Counted from the stretch's first letter, positions 22,911-34,981 are shown. The stretch: DNA of 64,000 nucleotides from Sclerurus mexicanus (GCA_013396755.1 VWZF01002940.1:542501-606500), one strand, 5' to 3'. Notes: generated from the letters alone by a model not told the origin. Numbers and translations: made by a program.

Positions 22911-23070
22911 GAAAGGGCTGCCCAGGGCAGTGGTGGAGTCCCCATCGTTGGAGGGATTTAAAAGCAACTTGGATGTGGCACTTGGGGACAGGGTTCAGTG
23001 GTGGCCCCTGGCAGTGCTGGTGACTCAGTGACCTTAGAGGGCTTTTCCAACCTAAACAGTTCAATTAGTT
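22911..23070 (+). mobile_element. CR1 LINE (type C), right part of a split copy
   Basis: Resumes gggctgcccagggcagtggt and continues through ggagggatttaaaagcaact, tggatgtggcacttggggac and gaccttagagggcttttcca to cctaaacagttcaatta. With 22416-22525 it makes one CR1 copy of about 270 bp. Confidence 0.95.
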
Positions 23071-23350
23071 AACAGTGAAGGGACCCCAGAGGACACCAGA
23101 AGGTTCCTTTTTCTTCTTCTTCTTCCCTTCATCATTTCCTTCTACACAACCAATACCTTCAGTCATGAGTCAGGACCTTCTGTGCCCCGAGCACACAGAA
23201 CCATCTCTCAGTTCCTCTCCCACCCTCTGCTGCCTCCTCCCCGCGAGCCACGTGCTGTCCCAGCAGAGAACAGTTGTTATTCTGTGTTTGCACAGTCCCC
23301 AGCCAGCAAGGCCCTCCTTCAGGACAGCCTGGAGGTTGTTGCAACGAAAG
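23071..23350. other. Unique interval with a CTT tract
   Basis: A short (TTC)n tract lies at 23108-23128. No other feature. Confidence 0.5.
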
Positions 23351-23400
23351 GAATGGAATGGAATGGAATGGAATGGAATGGAATGGAATGGAATGGAATG
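23351..23400 (+). repeat. Perfect (GAATG)10 microsatellite
   Basis: Ten uninterrupted copies of gaatg. The unit is the same cyclic pentamer (GGAAT) that makes up satellite arrays in other vertebrates. Perfect purity suggests a young, probably length-polymorphic locus. Confidence 0.97.
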
Positions 23401-24420
23401 GTTTCTCAGTACCATTATCTCCACAGAATGGCAAATCACATCCTCGCAACAAAAATGAACCAAAAAGCTTTAAAAAAAAATGTGTAAAATGTGAATGAGG
23501 ATCATTGAAAATGTGGAGTTTAAAGATCTTTTGATTTTTACCACCATCTAATTTAACAAACTCAGAGCAGCTGGTGAATTTGAACTTCCTGAGATCCTTC
23601 AGCCACAAAGAAACCCAACCTGGGACTGACCAAGCCTGAACTTCAGGGTATCACAAACAGGCTCCTTGAAGGTCTCAGCTATTGTGCAGAGGAGAGCCTT
23701 GAGCTTTTCAGCTTTCTCTCCAACTCATTTTATTTTTCTCCCCAAGAATGCTGACTGCCATGAATATTAAATCCCATTTCCCAAAAGCAGCTATTTATTG
23801 AGCCAGTTTGCCCTTTATTACACGAGAAATAGAAAGCTTGTATTTTCCTCTGCTGGGTAAAGATGCTTCCTAAGTAATCCAAGATGCTACTTTCATGTTT
23901 GTTCAATAAGTATTTCAAGATGCTGCTATTTTGATAATGTGCTGACTGATACATAACTCACAGCAGTGCAAAGTTTAATAATATCTCCCAACTCTGATAC
24001 AAAACGAGCTCTCAGTGCTGGCAGGCTGGGGAGCAGAGCTGCCTCTCCTTTGTTGCATAGAGCGGTACAGAACCGCTGTTACTCAACGTGGCCGCTTCAC
24101 ACCGACACCTGAGGAAAAGGAACCATTTCATTCCTGAACACACACATCCCTCCTCGGAGAGAGCCAGAGGAGCCGCTGATCCCTCTTGGAGAACATCCCT
24201 GCCCATCACACTCGCTGAAGGAGGAGCTGCTCGAGGCACTGACCCTTCCCACGAATCCCGGCACCGATTAGTTGTCCCATCGGGAAGGGTTTCGGCAAGG
24301 AAGGCTGGGCTGACATCCACAAGGAAAGGACAGGGATTGCAAGAGGGTTTCTTGGAGGCTGTGAGCCCAGGAGGTGTTTGTCTTTCACCACCAGTTCTGG
24401 TTCTTAAACCGGCTGGGAAT
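23401..24420. other. Interval with nothing recognised
   Basis: Unique AT-rich sequence. No exon, repeat or RNA gene can be supported. Confidence 0.45.
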
Positions 24421-24572
24421 TTCCATGGAATGGTTTGGGTTGGAAGGACCTCAAAGCCCATCCAGTCCCACCCCTACCATGGGCAGGGACACCTTCCACT
24501 GTCCCAGGTTGCTCCAAAGTCCATCCAGACTGTCCTTGGACACTTCCAAGGACGGGGAGTCCACAACCTCCT
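24421..24572 (-). mobile_element. CR1 LINE 3' fragment (type A)
   Basis: Left edge ttccatggaatggtttgggt, then accatgggcagggacacctt, ccaggttgctccaaagtcca and tccttggacacttccaagga. It stops near gtccacaacctcc. Confidence 0.94.
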
Positions 24573-25755
24573 CTTTTTCTCTAATGAAAGACAGAAGTGA
24601 TTTATCTGCCACTAAACCCTGTCGTCAGACAGACCCAAATTAAACATCTCAGGTGCTTCTCCCCCTCACCTGTTACTTCAGTTTGGGAGATTTCCAGAGC
24701 CCTTCCTGGATTTTTTCCCCCAGTGTGGTAGGCAGGTATTGCTGCCCACACCGAAAAGATAAAAACCTGGGAAATCTGTCACTTCCACAAAATCATTTGA
24801 CAGGCAAAGTTCAGTTTTTGCCAAGTACAGCCAGAACCCAGGAGGATTTCAGAAGGAAACCTCCCTCATTCCCAACCATCTCCTCCTCCTGGAGACTTGC
24901 CGGCTACCAAGAGGATGAGAGAACTCTGTGGGAGAATAAAACACTTTCCAGCCCTCGATGCTCTTCCACGAGAGGAGCAAAAATCCTGCAGAAAAAAATG
25001 AAAAAGGCAAAAAACTTGCGGTTTTCCTGCCCGCTCCCCTCCCCCTGGAGTCACACACTTCCCAAAGGATATCACACCATGGATCAGCCACGGGCATTCC
25101 TTCAGCGTTCCCTGACACGTGTCGGGAGCGTTGGGGCGGGGCTGGAAGGATCTGGGAGAGATGAGATGCCTTTGCCACCCTGCTCTGGGCACGGAGCCCC
25201 ATCTGTGCCTCGGCTCCCATCTGTTGGATGGGGGGGAATGACTCCTCCTGCAGGCCCTGGTGACGAGGGCTTTGTGCTCAGATCCACGGGGAAGTTTCCA
25301 GTGATGTTTCCACTCGGGAGATTTTGGTTGCAATGTGTATTTGTTTAGAAGATTTGCTTAGAAGGTGGAGCCAGAGGAAGAAATGAAGAATTAAAACTGG
25401 AGTTTCACTGCTTCGCTTGTTCCTGCCCGTAATTCATCTCCAGGGACTGGGATGTCTTGTCATCTGCCCTCGGATTAAATACTTCCATTTGTGTGAAGGT
25501 ATATAAATCAGAATGGGGTTCTCCTGCAGCTACAGCTCTCCCCTCCTTATCCCACTTGCTTCCTCTGCAATCCTCCATCCGCCCTTTATCCACCTCGTTC
25601 CAACAGAGCTCCATCCAATAAAACAGACAGATTCATAGCAGGAATCCCTCCTTTGACCCACTTCTGCATTTTACCTCACTGGTTCTCTGCACTGAGGCTT
25701 TTGGAGGGCTGCAAATGCAAGTCCAACACATCCCAGCGAGTTTGCAGCCGTCTTA
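24573..25755. other. Interval with nothing recognised
   Basis: Contains most of a 231-codon chance frame (24653-25348). No known repeat or paired splice sites. Confidence 0.45.
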
Positions 25756-25978
25756 TGGAAATTTGGATTGGATATTAGGGAAAAAGTTCTCCACTGGAAG
25801 AGTGGTCAAGCACTGGGACAGGTTGCCCAGGGAAGTGGTGGAATCACCACCCTGAAAGAGTTCAAAAAATGCATAAATGTGGCACCTGGGGCCACGGGAT
25901 AGTGGTGGACGTGGCAGAGGTGGGCAGTGGTTGGGCTTGAAGGGCTTTTCCAACCCAAACAATTCTCTGATTCCAATT
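25756..25978 (+). mobile_element. CR1 LINE 3' fragment (type C)
   Basis: Begins ggaaatttggattggatatt, then ggaagagtggtcaagcactg, gttgcccagggaagtggtgg and gggcttttccaacccaaaca, with the terminus at attctctgattcc. It is the same class as the LTR-split copy at 22416. Confidence 0.94.
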
Positions 25979-27111
25979 AACACAAGCAGAAAATCTGCTC
26001 CATCAAACACCGTTTTTTTGCCTCATTTTAAACTCATGGCATGTAAACTCCCAGTTTTTCCACGATGCCCCAAACATGCCAGCCTCTCACACTCCTCACC
26101 CACGGAACCATTTCCACGGTCCCAACCTCTCCCCAACCACACGTTACGAGCGAGCAAGAGGCGACAAATTACAGAGCGGTTTAAGAACATTAAAATGCCA
26201 AACATATTGAAAAATGCTAAACAAAAAATCTGGGGCTTCTGCCTCCCTGCACGTATCACTGCCAACAACCACAACCTGATCTGTAACACCCGAAAATTAC
26301 AAACAGGAGACAGAAAAGCAACAAAAGCTGCCTTGAATGAGCGAGAGCCGCTCTCGCTGTGCTGCCACACGAGCAAGCACATTAAAAATGTAAGTGGGAC
26401 TAAGCATAAGGACAGGGTTAGGAGCAAAACAAATGGTGGCACAGGCTTCAATCATTCACAGAACAAATATTGCAGTGCCACAGCTCAGTGGAGTGGCGTT
26501 TTCCAGCCATTCCAGCGATGGTCTACGCTAAGCAAAGCAGACTTTGGAGCCCAGAGTGGATGGAATTACCTAATTCTCCTGGGGTAGACAGGACCTATGT
26601 ATAGCACGGAAGGAACACGGGAGCCCTGGTGCCCTCAGCAGACTGTGCTCCGTTGGCAGTGTTGTGTGGGATGAATCTCTCCTCCTCAGAGCTCTCTCTC
26701 TGCTTCCTGTGCTCGTCTTATGCAATGAACACTAAAATAAGAGACTCTGCTTGCCCTTTCCCAGCTGTCTTTTCCCCAGGAACTCTTGGGTAGCAGCATA
26801 AACCTCGTTAAAAGCAAAGGAATAGGAATGGAGGAGGGGTTTGCCCTGCTGTGAGGATCAGAAAGGGATGTGCCCCATCAGGTGCCAGTGCAGATGGATG
26901 GATGGGACATGAGAATGGCAGAGATGGAGCTGCTGCTGTAGGGCAAGCAAACATCAAACACCCCAGGGAGAGGATTTTCAGGCATGGGAGGAACCCAAAG
27001 CTTTCATCGGAAAGCTAAAGTGGTTTGTATAAAGGAAAGGAAAAGTTGAACTAAATGGATCCAAAACTTTGTCCAACACCTGACACTTCTTGACTTGTGT
27101 AAAAGGCATGT
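25979..27111. other. Unique interval with one short hairpin
   Basis: A perfect 8-bp stem with a 3-nt loop (AGCGAGAG-ccg-CTCTCGCT) lies at 26340-26358. Otherwise I see no gene or repeat. The open frame through this stretch runs out of the CR1 and is not gene-like. Confidence 0.45.
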
Positions 27112-27492
27112 TGGTGTCTGGGGAAGAGAAGGTTCCTGGGAGACCTGAGAGGCCCTTCCAGTGCCTAAAGAGGCTCCAGGAGAGCTGGAGGGGAACTTGG
27201 GACAAGGAATGGAGGGACAGGACAGGAGGAAAAGCCTTAAGCTGAAGCAGAGTAGGTTTGGGTTAGATATTGGGAAGAAACTCTTCCCTGGGAGGGTGGG
27301 CAGGGACTGGCACAGGTTGGGCAGAGAAGCTGTGGCTGCCCCTGGATCCCTGGGAGTGTCCAAGGCCAGGTTGGACGGGGCTTGGAACACCCTGGGCTGG
27401 TGGAAGGTGTCCCTGCCCATGGCAGGGCAGTGAACAAGAAGAGCTTTAAGGTCCTTCCAACCCCAACCAGTCTGTGTTCTCTGATTCTCTGT
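27112..27492 (+). mobile_element. CR1 LINE 3' fragment (type A), long copy
   Basis: Starts ctggggaagagaaggttcct and continues through gcctaaagaggctccaggag, ggttgggcagagaagctgtg and ggccaggttggacggggctt to ccccaaccagtctgtgttct and a gattctctg tail. It is colinear with the copy at 15291 and forms an inverted pair with the copy at 27935. Confidence 0.96.
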
Positions 27493-27934
27493 TAATTCTT
27501 CTATTTGCATTGACCTGCACCGTGTACACAGGGCCTTGTGCCTGCTGCTCGTGTTCCTGGGGGCAGGAAGGGACCTCTGCAGCCCAGGGAGGGCTCTGGT
27601 TGCTCTTGGCCATGGAGCTGAACCTCAGCAGGCACCTCAACTACCAGACACAGCCAGTCCAGACACCTCAGCAGAGCCAGCCACTCTCAGTATTCCTGCG
27701 TGACTCTCTCAGGATGATTCCTACCTACAAGCCAAGGGATTTCTCTCCTTATCCTTGTCAAATATATAAACCCAACCTGGAGATCAGTGCTGAGGAAAAT
27801 AAAGGACACCAATTGGTTCCTCAGCTCTTGAGAAAATCCAAAATCTCATTGTTATTTTCAATAATAAATGTTTCTTTAGGCCTGTTTCCTCCTCTTTAGG
27901 TCTCTCTGTAGTTTCTGCTGCCTAAATAAAGCCC

Positions 27935-28185
27935 AGGTGCCATCCATGGGCAGAGACACCTTCCCCCAGCCCAGGTTGCTCCAAGCCCCGTCCAACCTGG
28001 CCTTGGACACTTCCAGGGATCCAGGGGCAGCCACGGCTTCTCTGCCCAACCTGTGCCAGGGCCTGCCCACCCTCCCAGCCAGGAATTCCTCCTAATATCC
28101 CACCTTAACCTCCTCTCCTTCCATTTGAAGCCATTTCCCCTTTCCCTGCCCCTCCGTGCCCTTGCCACCAGTTCCCTTTGCCTGT
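27935..28185 (-). mobile_element. CR1 LINE fragment (type A) lacking its 3' terminus
   Basis: Reverse complement. It contains ccatgggcagagacacctt, caagccccgtccaacctggc, gatccaggggcagccacggc and ccatttgaagccatttcccc. The usual 3' terminal block (ttgggttggaagggacctt) is missing on the left, unlike nearly every other CR1 here. This indicates deletion after insertion or an aberrant insertion. Confidence 0.94.
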
Positions 28186-28899
28186 GACACACCAAAATGC
28201 CGTCACACAGCACACAGCACCCCGTAATTATGATTATCCAAAGAAAGAGACTGCAAATGTGCCCCTTTGGGCCTTTAACCACATCAGGGCCAGCAATCCC
28301 TGGCTCACGGAGGAAGGGAGCACTCCGGGTGCTGAGCAGCCCCGAGTGCTTCCAGGACAGACCTGTCCCCGGGCACGGACAGAGGGAACAAACAGCAAAC
28401 TAACAATGATGATGCACGTTGAGCTGCTTCACTCAGAAATCCTCTTTATCTTGCAGGTGCAACAGCACTGGGCAGTATTGCTGTACAGGCTCCTGGGAAC
28501 AGGGCTCAGCTTTGGCTTCTCCGCAGGTCCTGCTGCATCCTGGGGCTCAGCTCCTGCCTCCAGGGTTAGGGACCCCCAATCCCCTGGCAAATCCCATCTG
28601 CACAACTCAGCGGGCCAGACCAGCCTGTCCTGCAAAGAGCAGCCCTGGATCCAAATCCTTTGGGTCATGAGGAAAACATGCTCTCCAGAGACCTGTGATT
28701 GCTCCCAACAAGATGAGGGGGAGCAGAAGGCATTCAATTTAGGAAAAAAATTCACTTCGTGTAGTGAATTTTCTGTCTTGTTTTCCTTTCCCATTTTTAT
28801 TACTCAGTAAGCATTCAGGAAAAACTGGATCTCTGCTTTTGAGATATTCTGCACCTGCTGTCTAGCCTATAAAAATGCTGTTTTCAATTCAAAGCAATA
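28186..28899. other. Interval with nothing recognised
   Basis: Includes most of a 210-codon chance frame on the plus strand (28178-28810). I see no domain or splice support. Confidence 0.45.
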
Positions 28900-29290
28900 A
28901 AACACTGCAATTAATCTAAATCACATCATTACGGTTGGAGCCGAGACTCACCAAATTGGGTCCCTCCACCTCCGTGTGCACCACTTATCTTAGTTCCCAA
29001 AACATTGCCACAGCACATTTTGCTGCTTTAGCCTCTTTTAATGTGATGGGATCCCTCTTTATTTCATTGTTCGTGGCATGACCTTTTCTGAGCCGCTCTC
29101 ACTTGGTAATTCCACATGAGAATCAAACCAGAGGGGGCTTTCCCTCATGTTTACTAACTCTGGAATTTCCTGGGTAATGGTTTGGGGGGCGTTTCAATAT
29201 ATTAATTTATTGACTGCCACGTCCTCCATTCATCCAGCCATGAAACAGTTATTGCGGATTCTGGTTCCTGCTGTTGTTAAGACACAAAAG
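28900..29290. promoter_or_regulatory. Putative non-coding regulatory block
   Basis: Repeat-free, AT-rich sequence with an actaactctggaatttcctg segment and a tcaatatattaatttattga motif near 29195. The composition resembles other enhancer-like blocks in the window. No functional evidence. Confidence 0.2.
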
Positions 29291-31118
29291 TGTGGACAAA
29301 CAATGCACAGTGACGGAAAAGAAATACGAAAAGATTGCCCAGGATCTCTCTGCAGAGCCTTAGGGAGCCCCAGAGCAAGACATGACACCCGAGGTGACAC
29401 AAATGAACAGGGAACAAAGATGCCACAGCAGGGGGTGAATCACCCCTCTTATCAGATCCCCAGTCCTTGCTTTGAAGGAACTTTGCCAGATTGGACTCAA
29501 ACACGCGGCCAGATTCTGATCCTGGCATCAGGAATGAAGAAGCTGGGAATCTGTATCGATAAGCTTGAAAGCAGAAGCAAGAGAGAGGCTGCGCAGGGGG
29601 AGGTCCAGCTGAGTGATACCCAAGGGCAATAATTCAATTCCTGCTGTTGCCAGGCCATGCAGGACGAGGGCACGGCTCTGCCCCAAAAGGTGGCCTTCAT
29701 TAATTACCGGGGAGCTGGACACTAAATTTGCTCTGTGCCAAAGACCCCCTCGTCCCCACAAATAAGAAACCCTTTTTCAGATTTCAGCCTTTAAATATTG
29801 GTAAAATCTTCTGAGTTCTGTGCATCTGTCAGGTGGCACCTCCCAAAATCCCTCAGGTGGGAGCACCTTGTGTCCCAAGGCAGTTTTGGATGGGTTGGGA
29901 TCCCAGGCCTTTGCTAAGTTATGTTACAGCCCTGTGACACTTCTCCCATCTCTGCCAATTCTGACACTTGTCATTTCCAGTCCCTCCCCAAGTCTCTCAA
30001 CTCAGAGAGACATAAAAGAAGACAGGGAGAAAGCAAATTAGAATCGAGTATTTTGGTCTTAATGTTCCCTTTTTTGGGGAAAATGTAGACCAGGAGCAGA
30101 AACGGGAGGTGTGAGAAGCTGGAGTATTTTAGAAAGAATAAAACCAAACAAATAAAAAAAACTGAAACCAAACAAACAAAAAATCAAAACCAACAAAAAA
30201 AGGGAATTATTCCCATATTCAATTTATAAAACCAGGAGTGGCACTCTGATGTAGGATTGGGTATTTTTTCCCTCTCTGTTAATCCCAGTGTTGCCAAAGG
30301 GTTTTCCAGCGAGCCAGCTCTCCAAAGAGAGCGATGCCAGCTTGAGTTTGTTGGCATTCAGCAACACTAATTGTCCCTTTTTGCCTTGCTGCTCTTTGCC
30401 ACGTTTCTTGGAAAACAACAGCTGTGTTTATTCCAGTGGCAGTATCCTGATGACTTGATGAGAGGCTAATCTGCTGGAATTCCAAGTGTGGCTGTCCTGT
30501 AGGAATCTTTGCACAATGGCCTCGGGATGACACGAATCCTTGGAAAGGCTTCCATTCCTGTGGCTGGCCTGGGAGGTTCCCCTTGTCCCGGGTTGGCCAC
30601 TGGATTTCTTGCAGCATGAACTGTATTTTGCAGGGTTTTTGGGAATAATTTCCTCATGCATCCATGTCAGGACATCCCACAACATAAACAGTCCCGTGCC
30701 GTGAACCCCAACCCCTGGGATGGAGAAGAACGTTGGATTACAATGGGAACAAGCTCAGCACCTGCCTGGAAACCAGGGCTGGGAAGGCAGGGACTGGCAG
30801 AGTTCTCCATGAAACAACACAAGTACAGAGCACAGGGTATCTTAGTGGGCAGTTTGCAGGATATTTCCCATTATCCAGGGGAAAAGCTGGATTAATCCCA
30901 TGGATGCGAGGAGGAAGCTGTGACACAACACACACCCAGACAGCGCCGTGTTGGCTCTGCACGGCAGGGGAGCCCAGTCAACACTGACCCCAAAACGCTG
31001 GATATCAACGGTAAAATAAGAAGTTTGAAAAAAAGGGAGGGCAAAGCAGGATTAAATAACATTTCCTCCCCACCTGAGTCCTGTGATACTGAACTTCTAA
31101 TTAACAAATAAACTAATA
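29291..31118. other. Interval with an A-rich patch
   Basis: An A-rich stretch of CAAA-type units lies at 30132-30201. No gene or mobile element was found. Confidence 0.5.
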
Positions 31119-31206
31119 GTGCCCAAGGCCGGGTTGGACGGGGCTTGGAGCAGCCTGGGCGAGGAGAAGGTGTCCCTGTCCATGGCAGGGTGGGATGGGA
31201 TGGGCT
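31119..31206 (+). mobile_element. CR1 LINE fragment (type A), short
   Basis: Begins gtgcccaaggccgggttgga, then ggggcttggagcagcctggg and ggtgtccctgtccatggcag, ending at gggatgggctttacc. It lacks the final terminus and the variable tail. Confidence 0.9.
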
Positions 31207-32664
31207 TTACCTATTTCCAAAAGGCAGAGCACACTCAGACTCACCCCCCGAGGGTCTCATTAGCTGTGTTGGGCAAATGTTCCTTCACCCATCATTTATG
31301 GCAGCGTGGTTCCCTGATGTTTCCACCTTATTGGTTCCTGCAGAATTGCTGGTACGCTGGGAATTCTCGAGGATCTCCAAGGACTCTTTACGTGCAGGAA
31401 GAGCGTAACCACCAGAGCCTTTGGCAGCCCAGTGAAAGGGGAGGCTCACGGGTGTGCAGGGGAGTCCCTGTCCTCCCTCAATGTCCCTCCAGGGGGACTT
31501 GGAGCAGAGCTTCCCACGGGATTTGGTACATCCACACTCAGCCACCCAGAGGTCTGGCAGCACGAGCAGATTCACTGCTGTAGAACCAGGCAGTGTGGGA
31601 CAAAATCCCAAATTCCTGCCACCCTGCACCTACGGCCCATGGGAATAAGGATTGATCCCATCCATCCTTGACAAGTGCACCTCAGCTTAGCTTAGTCCCA
31701 GCTCCCAGTCCCGGACTGCACCTCCCTCTGCCAAAGCCTGGCTTGCACACCACAGGGTGTCACAGAGATGAGGCCACTGCACAGGTTTGGGAAGAGCAAT
31801 ACATCCTGTTGCCCACATAAAGAGAATATTCACTCTCTATAAAGCCACGGAGTGATGCCCAGGAATGATTTCTTGCTTCCTTCTAGGTCTTTTCTTGTTT
31901 CCTCCTAGAAACATCTAGAACCAACCTAAAAATCTCCCTGTGAGGAATTTAATTCTCAGTCATTCTCTGTTTAAGCTCCCTTTGAGGCCAGTTGGAGCTC
32001 AGCTTATTTACTGTGTGCCAGATAATGATTTAGATTTCTTAATCAACATTTCAGACAGGACCCACTTCAAAAGTTGTATTTAAATTTAGGGTTATTGCAG
32101 CATCTTTTGCAGCCCAACCTGCAGCCTCAGAAAAACTACAAATAGAATAAAAGCTCAGGTTGCCTTGACCTGTTCTAATTCCAAAACACCCCATTGACTG
32201 GCCATTTATTGCTCCCATTTATTTCTGTATTCACATCACTTTATATCCCTCCCTATTATTTTTCTCTGAACTAAGGAAGCAATTTCATCTCTGCTTTTGT
32301 CTGTAAGTGCATATTTAATTATATAGCCCAAATCTGCATAGAAATAGAGCCACTTCATCATTTCCATGCCCATCTTCAGGACATAATTCAATTGTCTTCA
32401 CACTGAATCCACACCCAACAAAGCATTTTAAAGCAAAGCTGAGGTGCTGCTCTTGTTTTCCAGTGTTACCTCCTGTAGAACAGCAGCGAAATTCATCCCA
32501 AGTACCCCTAAATCTACCCAAGTGGTGATCCAGGGAAGAAGATGCCCTGATTTAGGAACAGCTCCGGGTGTCTCTGTCCTGTGGCACCAGTGCCCCTCCT
32601 GCACTGTGCCCGCGAAGCTGGCAATGTCTTCACGTGCCTTATTTTAAAGACTCCCACGATTCCC
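31207..32664. other. Interval with nothing recognised
   Basis: Unique sequence. The region 31960-32300 is AT-rich, without distinctive motifs. No exon or repeat. Confidence 0.45.
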
Positions 32665-33045
32665 GAGGCTGGCAAAGCCCTGCCAGCCCACAGAGCCCAC
32701 CCTGTGCCCGATGCCCACCTTGTCCCCAGCCCAGAGCACTCAGTGCCACGGCCACTCCTGCCTTGGGCACCTCCAGGGCTGGGCACTCCAACCCTCCCTG
32801 GGCAGCCCCTGCCAAGGCCTGACCACCCTTCCCAGGCACAAATCCCTCCCCATGTCCCCCCTGCCCTGCCCTGTCCCACCTGAGCCCGTTCCCTCTGCTC
32901 CTGTCCCTGTTCCCTGGGAGCAGAGCCCAACCCTCCCGGCTCCCCCCTCCTGGCAGGGACTTGCAGAGCCACAAGGTGACCCCTGAGCCTCCTTTTCTCC
33001 AGGCTGAGCCCCCTCAGCTGCTCCACACCCTCCAAAACGTGGATT
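32665..33045 (-). mobile_element. CR1 LINE 3'-UTR fragment (type C), long copy
   Basis: Reverse complement. Blocks cagagcactcagtgccacgg, cacctccagggctgggcact, ggcacaaatccctccccatg, gggacttgcagagccacaag, ttctccaggctgagccccct and agctgctccacaccctcc mirror the plus-strand copy at 52030. The leftmost 60 bp are diverged, so the 3' boundary is approximate. Confidence 0.92.
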
Positions 33046-34912
33046 TCTGAAGCCTCTTGTTTCTTTGTGAAACCACCAAACACAGATTTCCAGAGGATCA
33101 GGGGGCTCTGTGGCCCCACCAGCTCCCATGTCCTGCTCCAGCCCAAAGCCCAGCCAGGGTCAGCCCCTCCACCAGCAGGAGCTGCTCGCTCTCCCTCTCA
33201 AACACTGGCTGCAGATAATTAGATAATTGACCGTCCCCTCTATAATTAATACACAGGATGAGCCCAGTGGCACGGTGCATGTTCACATTATTCATTATTC
33301 CCCAGACATCACCCAAACCACGTCATCCACTTATTTTTCATGTTTCCAGTCTATTCAGGAGCTCACTCCTGGCCCCTGTGACGTCCAAAGCCCCTCCTGA
33401 ACAGAGATCTTTCCCTGCTCCTCTCCAGATCCCTTCCTAAGCAGGAAACCCTTCAACTGGTCCAGCCACATTTTTTCCAAGGGAATGAATTGTTTCTCTC
33501 CTCGCTGGCAGGGATGGCAGCAAGACTTTCATGGAAAAAAAAAATTAAACATTTCTTAGTGCCACCCTGTAGTCCTGGCTCAGTGTGAACCCTCCAGGGA
33601 TTAAGCAGAGATCAGACCAGATCGTGTCTCAAGCCTTCAGAGCCACTTGAAATTTATAGAAATCACAAGTTTACAAATGAGACGTGAATCTCTATTAATG
33701 TTCAAACAAGGAACATTCACAATTAAATTATTATCCTGAGTTTCTCCCTATTTCCCCCAGAAGGTTTAGCTCTGGGTTAATATCCAGAAGAGGTGACTTT
33801 CATTCTCTACAGAGATTTACATTTAACCACCAGAACAATGCAAAGGATTTCACACAAACCTCCCTAATTTGTGGATGCATCACTGCCACACTCTTCAGAG
33901 CTACTATTTTGTCTGCTGCTTGCAGTACTCTTTAGATAACATGTATATATATGTATATGTATATGTGTATATATATATATATCTGTTAAATATGTGGAGT
34001 TCCTCACCAGCTTCCTAAAAATAAACCCCCTTCAAACCAAGCTGGCCCTGTGGGAAATACACAAATGTTTGGAAGATGCAGATAGAAAGGAATATTTGGT
34101 GTCATTTTTAGTCAGCAAGGTAAAATTTGGACACATGAGAGGTGTTGTCCAATGTAGGTCACAACTGGTCATGGACAAGGCTTGAGTTTGTTTATTGGCT
34201 TTAAGATTTCAAAACGCAACCTTTCAGATTCTGAAAGATTTCCCAGCCTCTGGGACTGGATTCATTTACAGGCCAGCCAGTGAAACTAGGATTTGAGTGA
34301 AAATTAATCCTAGGGAATGCTGACAAGGATGTTACAGGTCCTGGCAAGGAGACCAAGGACTTGGGCAGAAAATGTAGGTATGAGAAGATCTACTCTACTT
34401 GTCTGCTCCAATATTTTGTTGGTGAGGTCACTGGCAACAAAAAGGCTTCAATTAATTAAAGCCTCGTTCACGAGCTGAAACTGCAGGTTGGTTATCACAA
34501 AATACATCCCAGCAGGAAAATCCACACCAAAGGCCAAAAGAACCTGAGCCCTTTCCTCTGTGACACCCCAAATTTCTGCTGTCACTATTTGTGCCCATTT
34601 CACTCCTCGTTCTGATTCCTCAGCCATCCACTGAGCCCCTGAATAAAACAAATAGCCTTATTAACTCTGTACAGGCAGTTTCTGTTGTGTCATTGATATG
34701 TGCTGAACGCTGTGTCTCCACCAGTCAAGTGAAGCAAGGAATGATTATTATTCCCACTCTGGGAGTTCATCATGGGGAGGTGTGGAGAGGACGTGCCCTG
34801 TGGAAAGCAGTGCCATCCCTTTCGGAGCCAAGGCTGGAATTTAGCACTCAACAAATTCATGTCAATGAACCCAGCATGAAACATGGTCCAGTGGGTGGAA
34901 TACTGGAACTCT
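33046..34912. other. Interval with a TA-rich microsatellite
   Basis: Imperfect (TA/TG)n at 33941-33982. Otherwise unique sequence with no gene. Confidence 0.5.
33941..33982 (+). repeat. Imperfect (TA)n/(TATG)n microsatellite
   Basis: Alternating tatata and tatg units over about 42 bp, ending in an uninterrupted TA run. Confidence 0.9.
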
Positions 34913-34981
34913 GGGGTTGGAATGAATGATCTTCAAGGCCCCTTCCAACCCAACCATTCGAGGACTCTATGATTCGATGAA
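34913..34981 (+). mobile_element. CR1 LINE extreme 3' end
   Basis: Only the last ~65 bp remain: atgatcttcaaggccccttc, caacccaaccattcgaggac and a tctatgattcgatga tail typical of the 8-bp CR1 3' repeats. Confidence 0.88.

Noticed and set aside
24653..25348. 231-codon open frame on the plus strand
   Set aside because: Low-complexity, proline- and serine-rich translation without any known motif; long opposite-strand frames cover the same bases.
26415..26425. agggttagg resembling an interstitial telomere repeat
   Set aside because: A single occurrence, no tandem TTAGGG units.
25877..26587. 236-codon open frame on the plus strand
   Set aside because: It starts inside a CR1 fragment and runs into unique DNA, so it is not a gene-like unit.
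28178..28810. 210-codon open frame on the plus strand
   Set aside because: Begins at the edge of a CR1 copy, has no domain and no paired splice sites.
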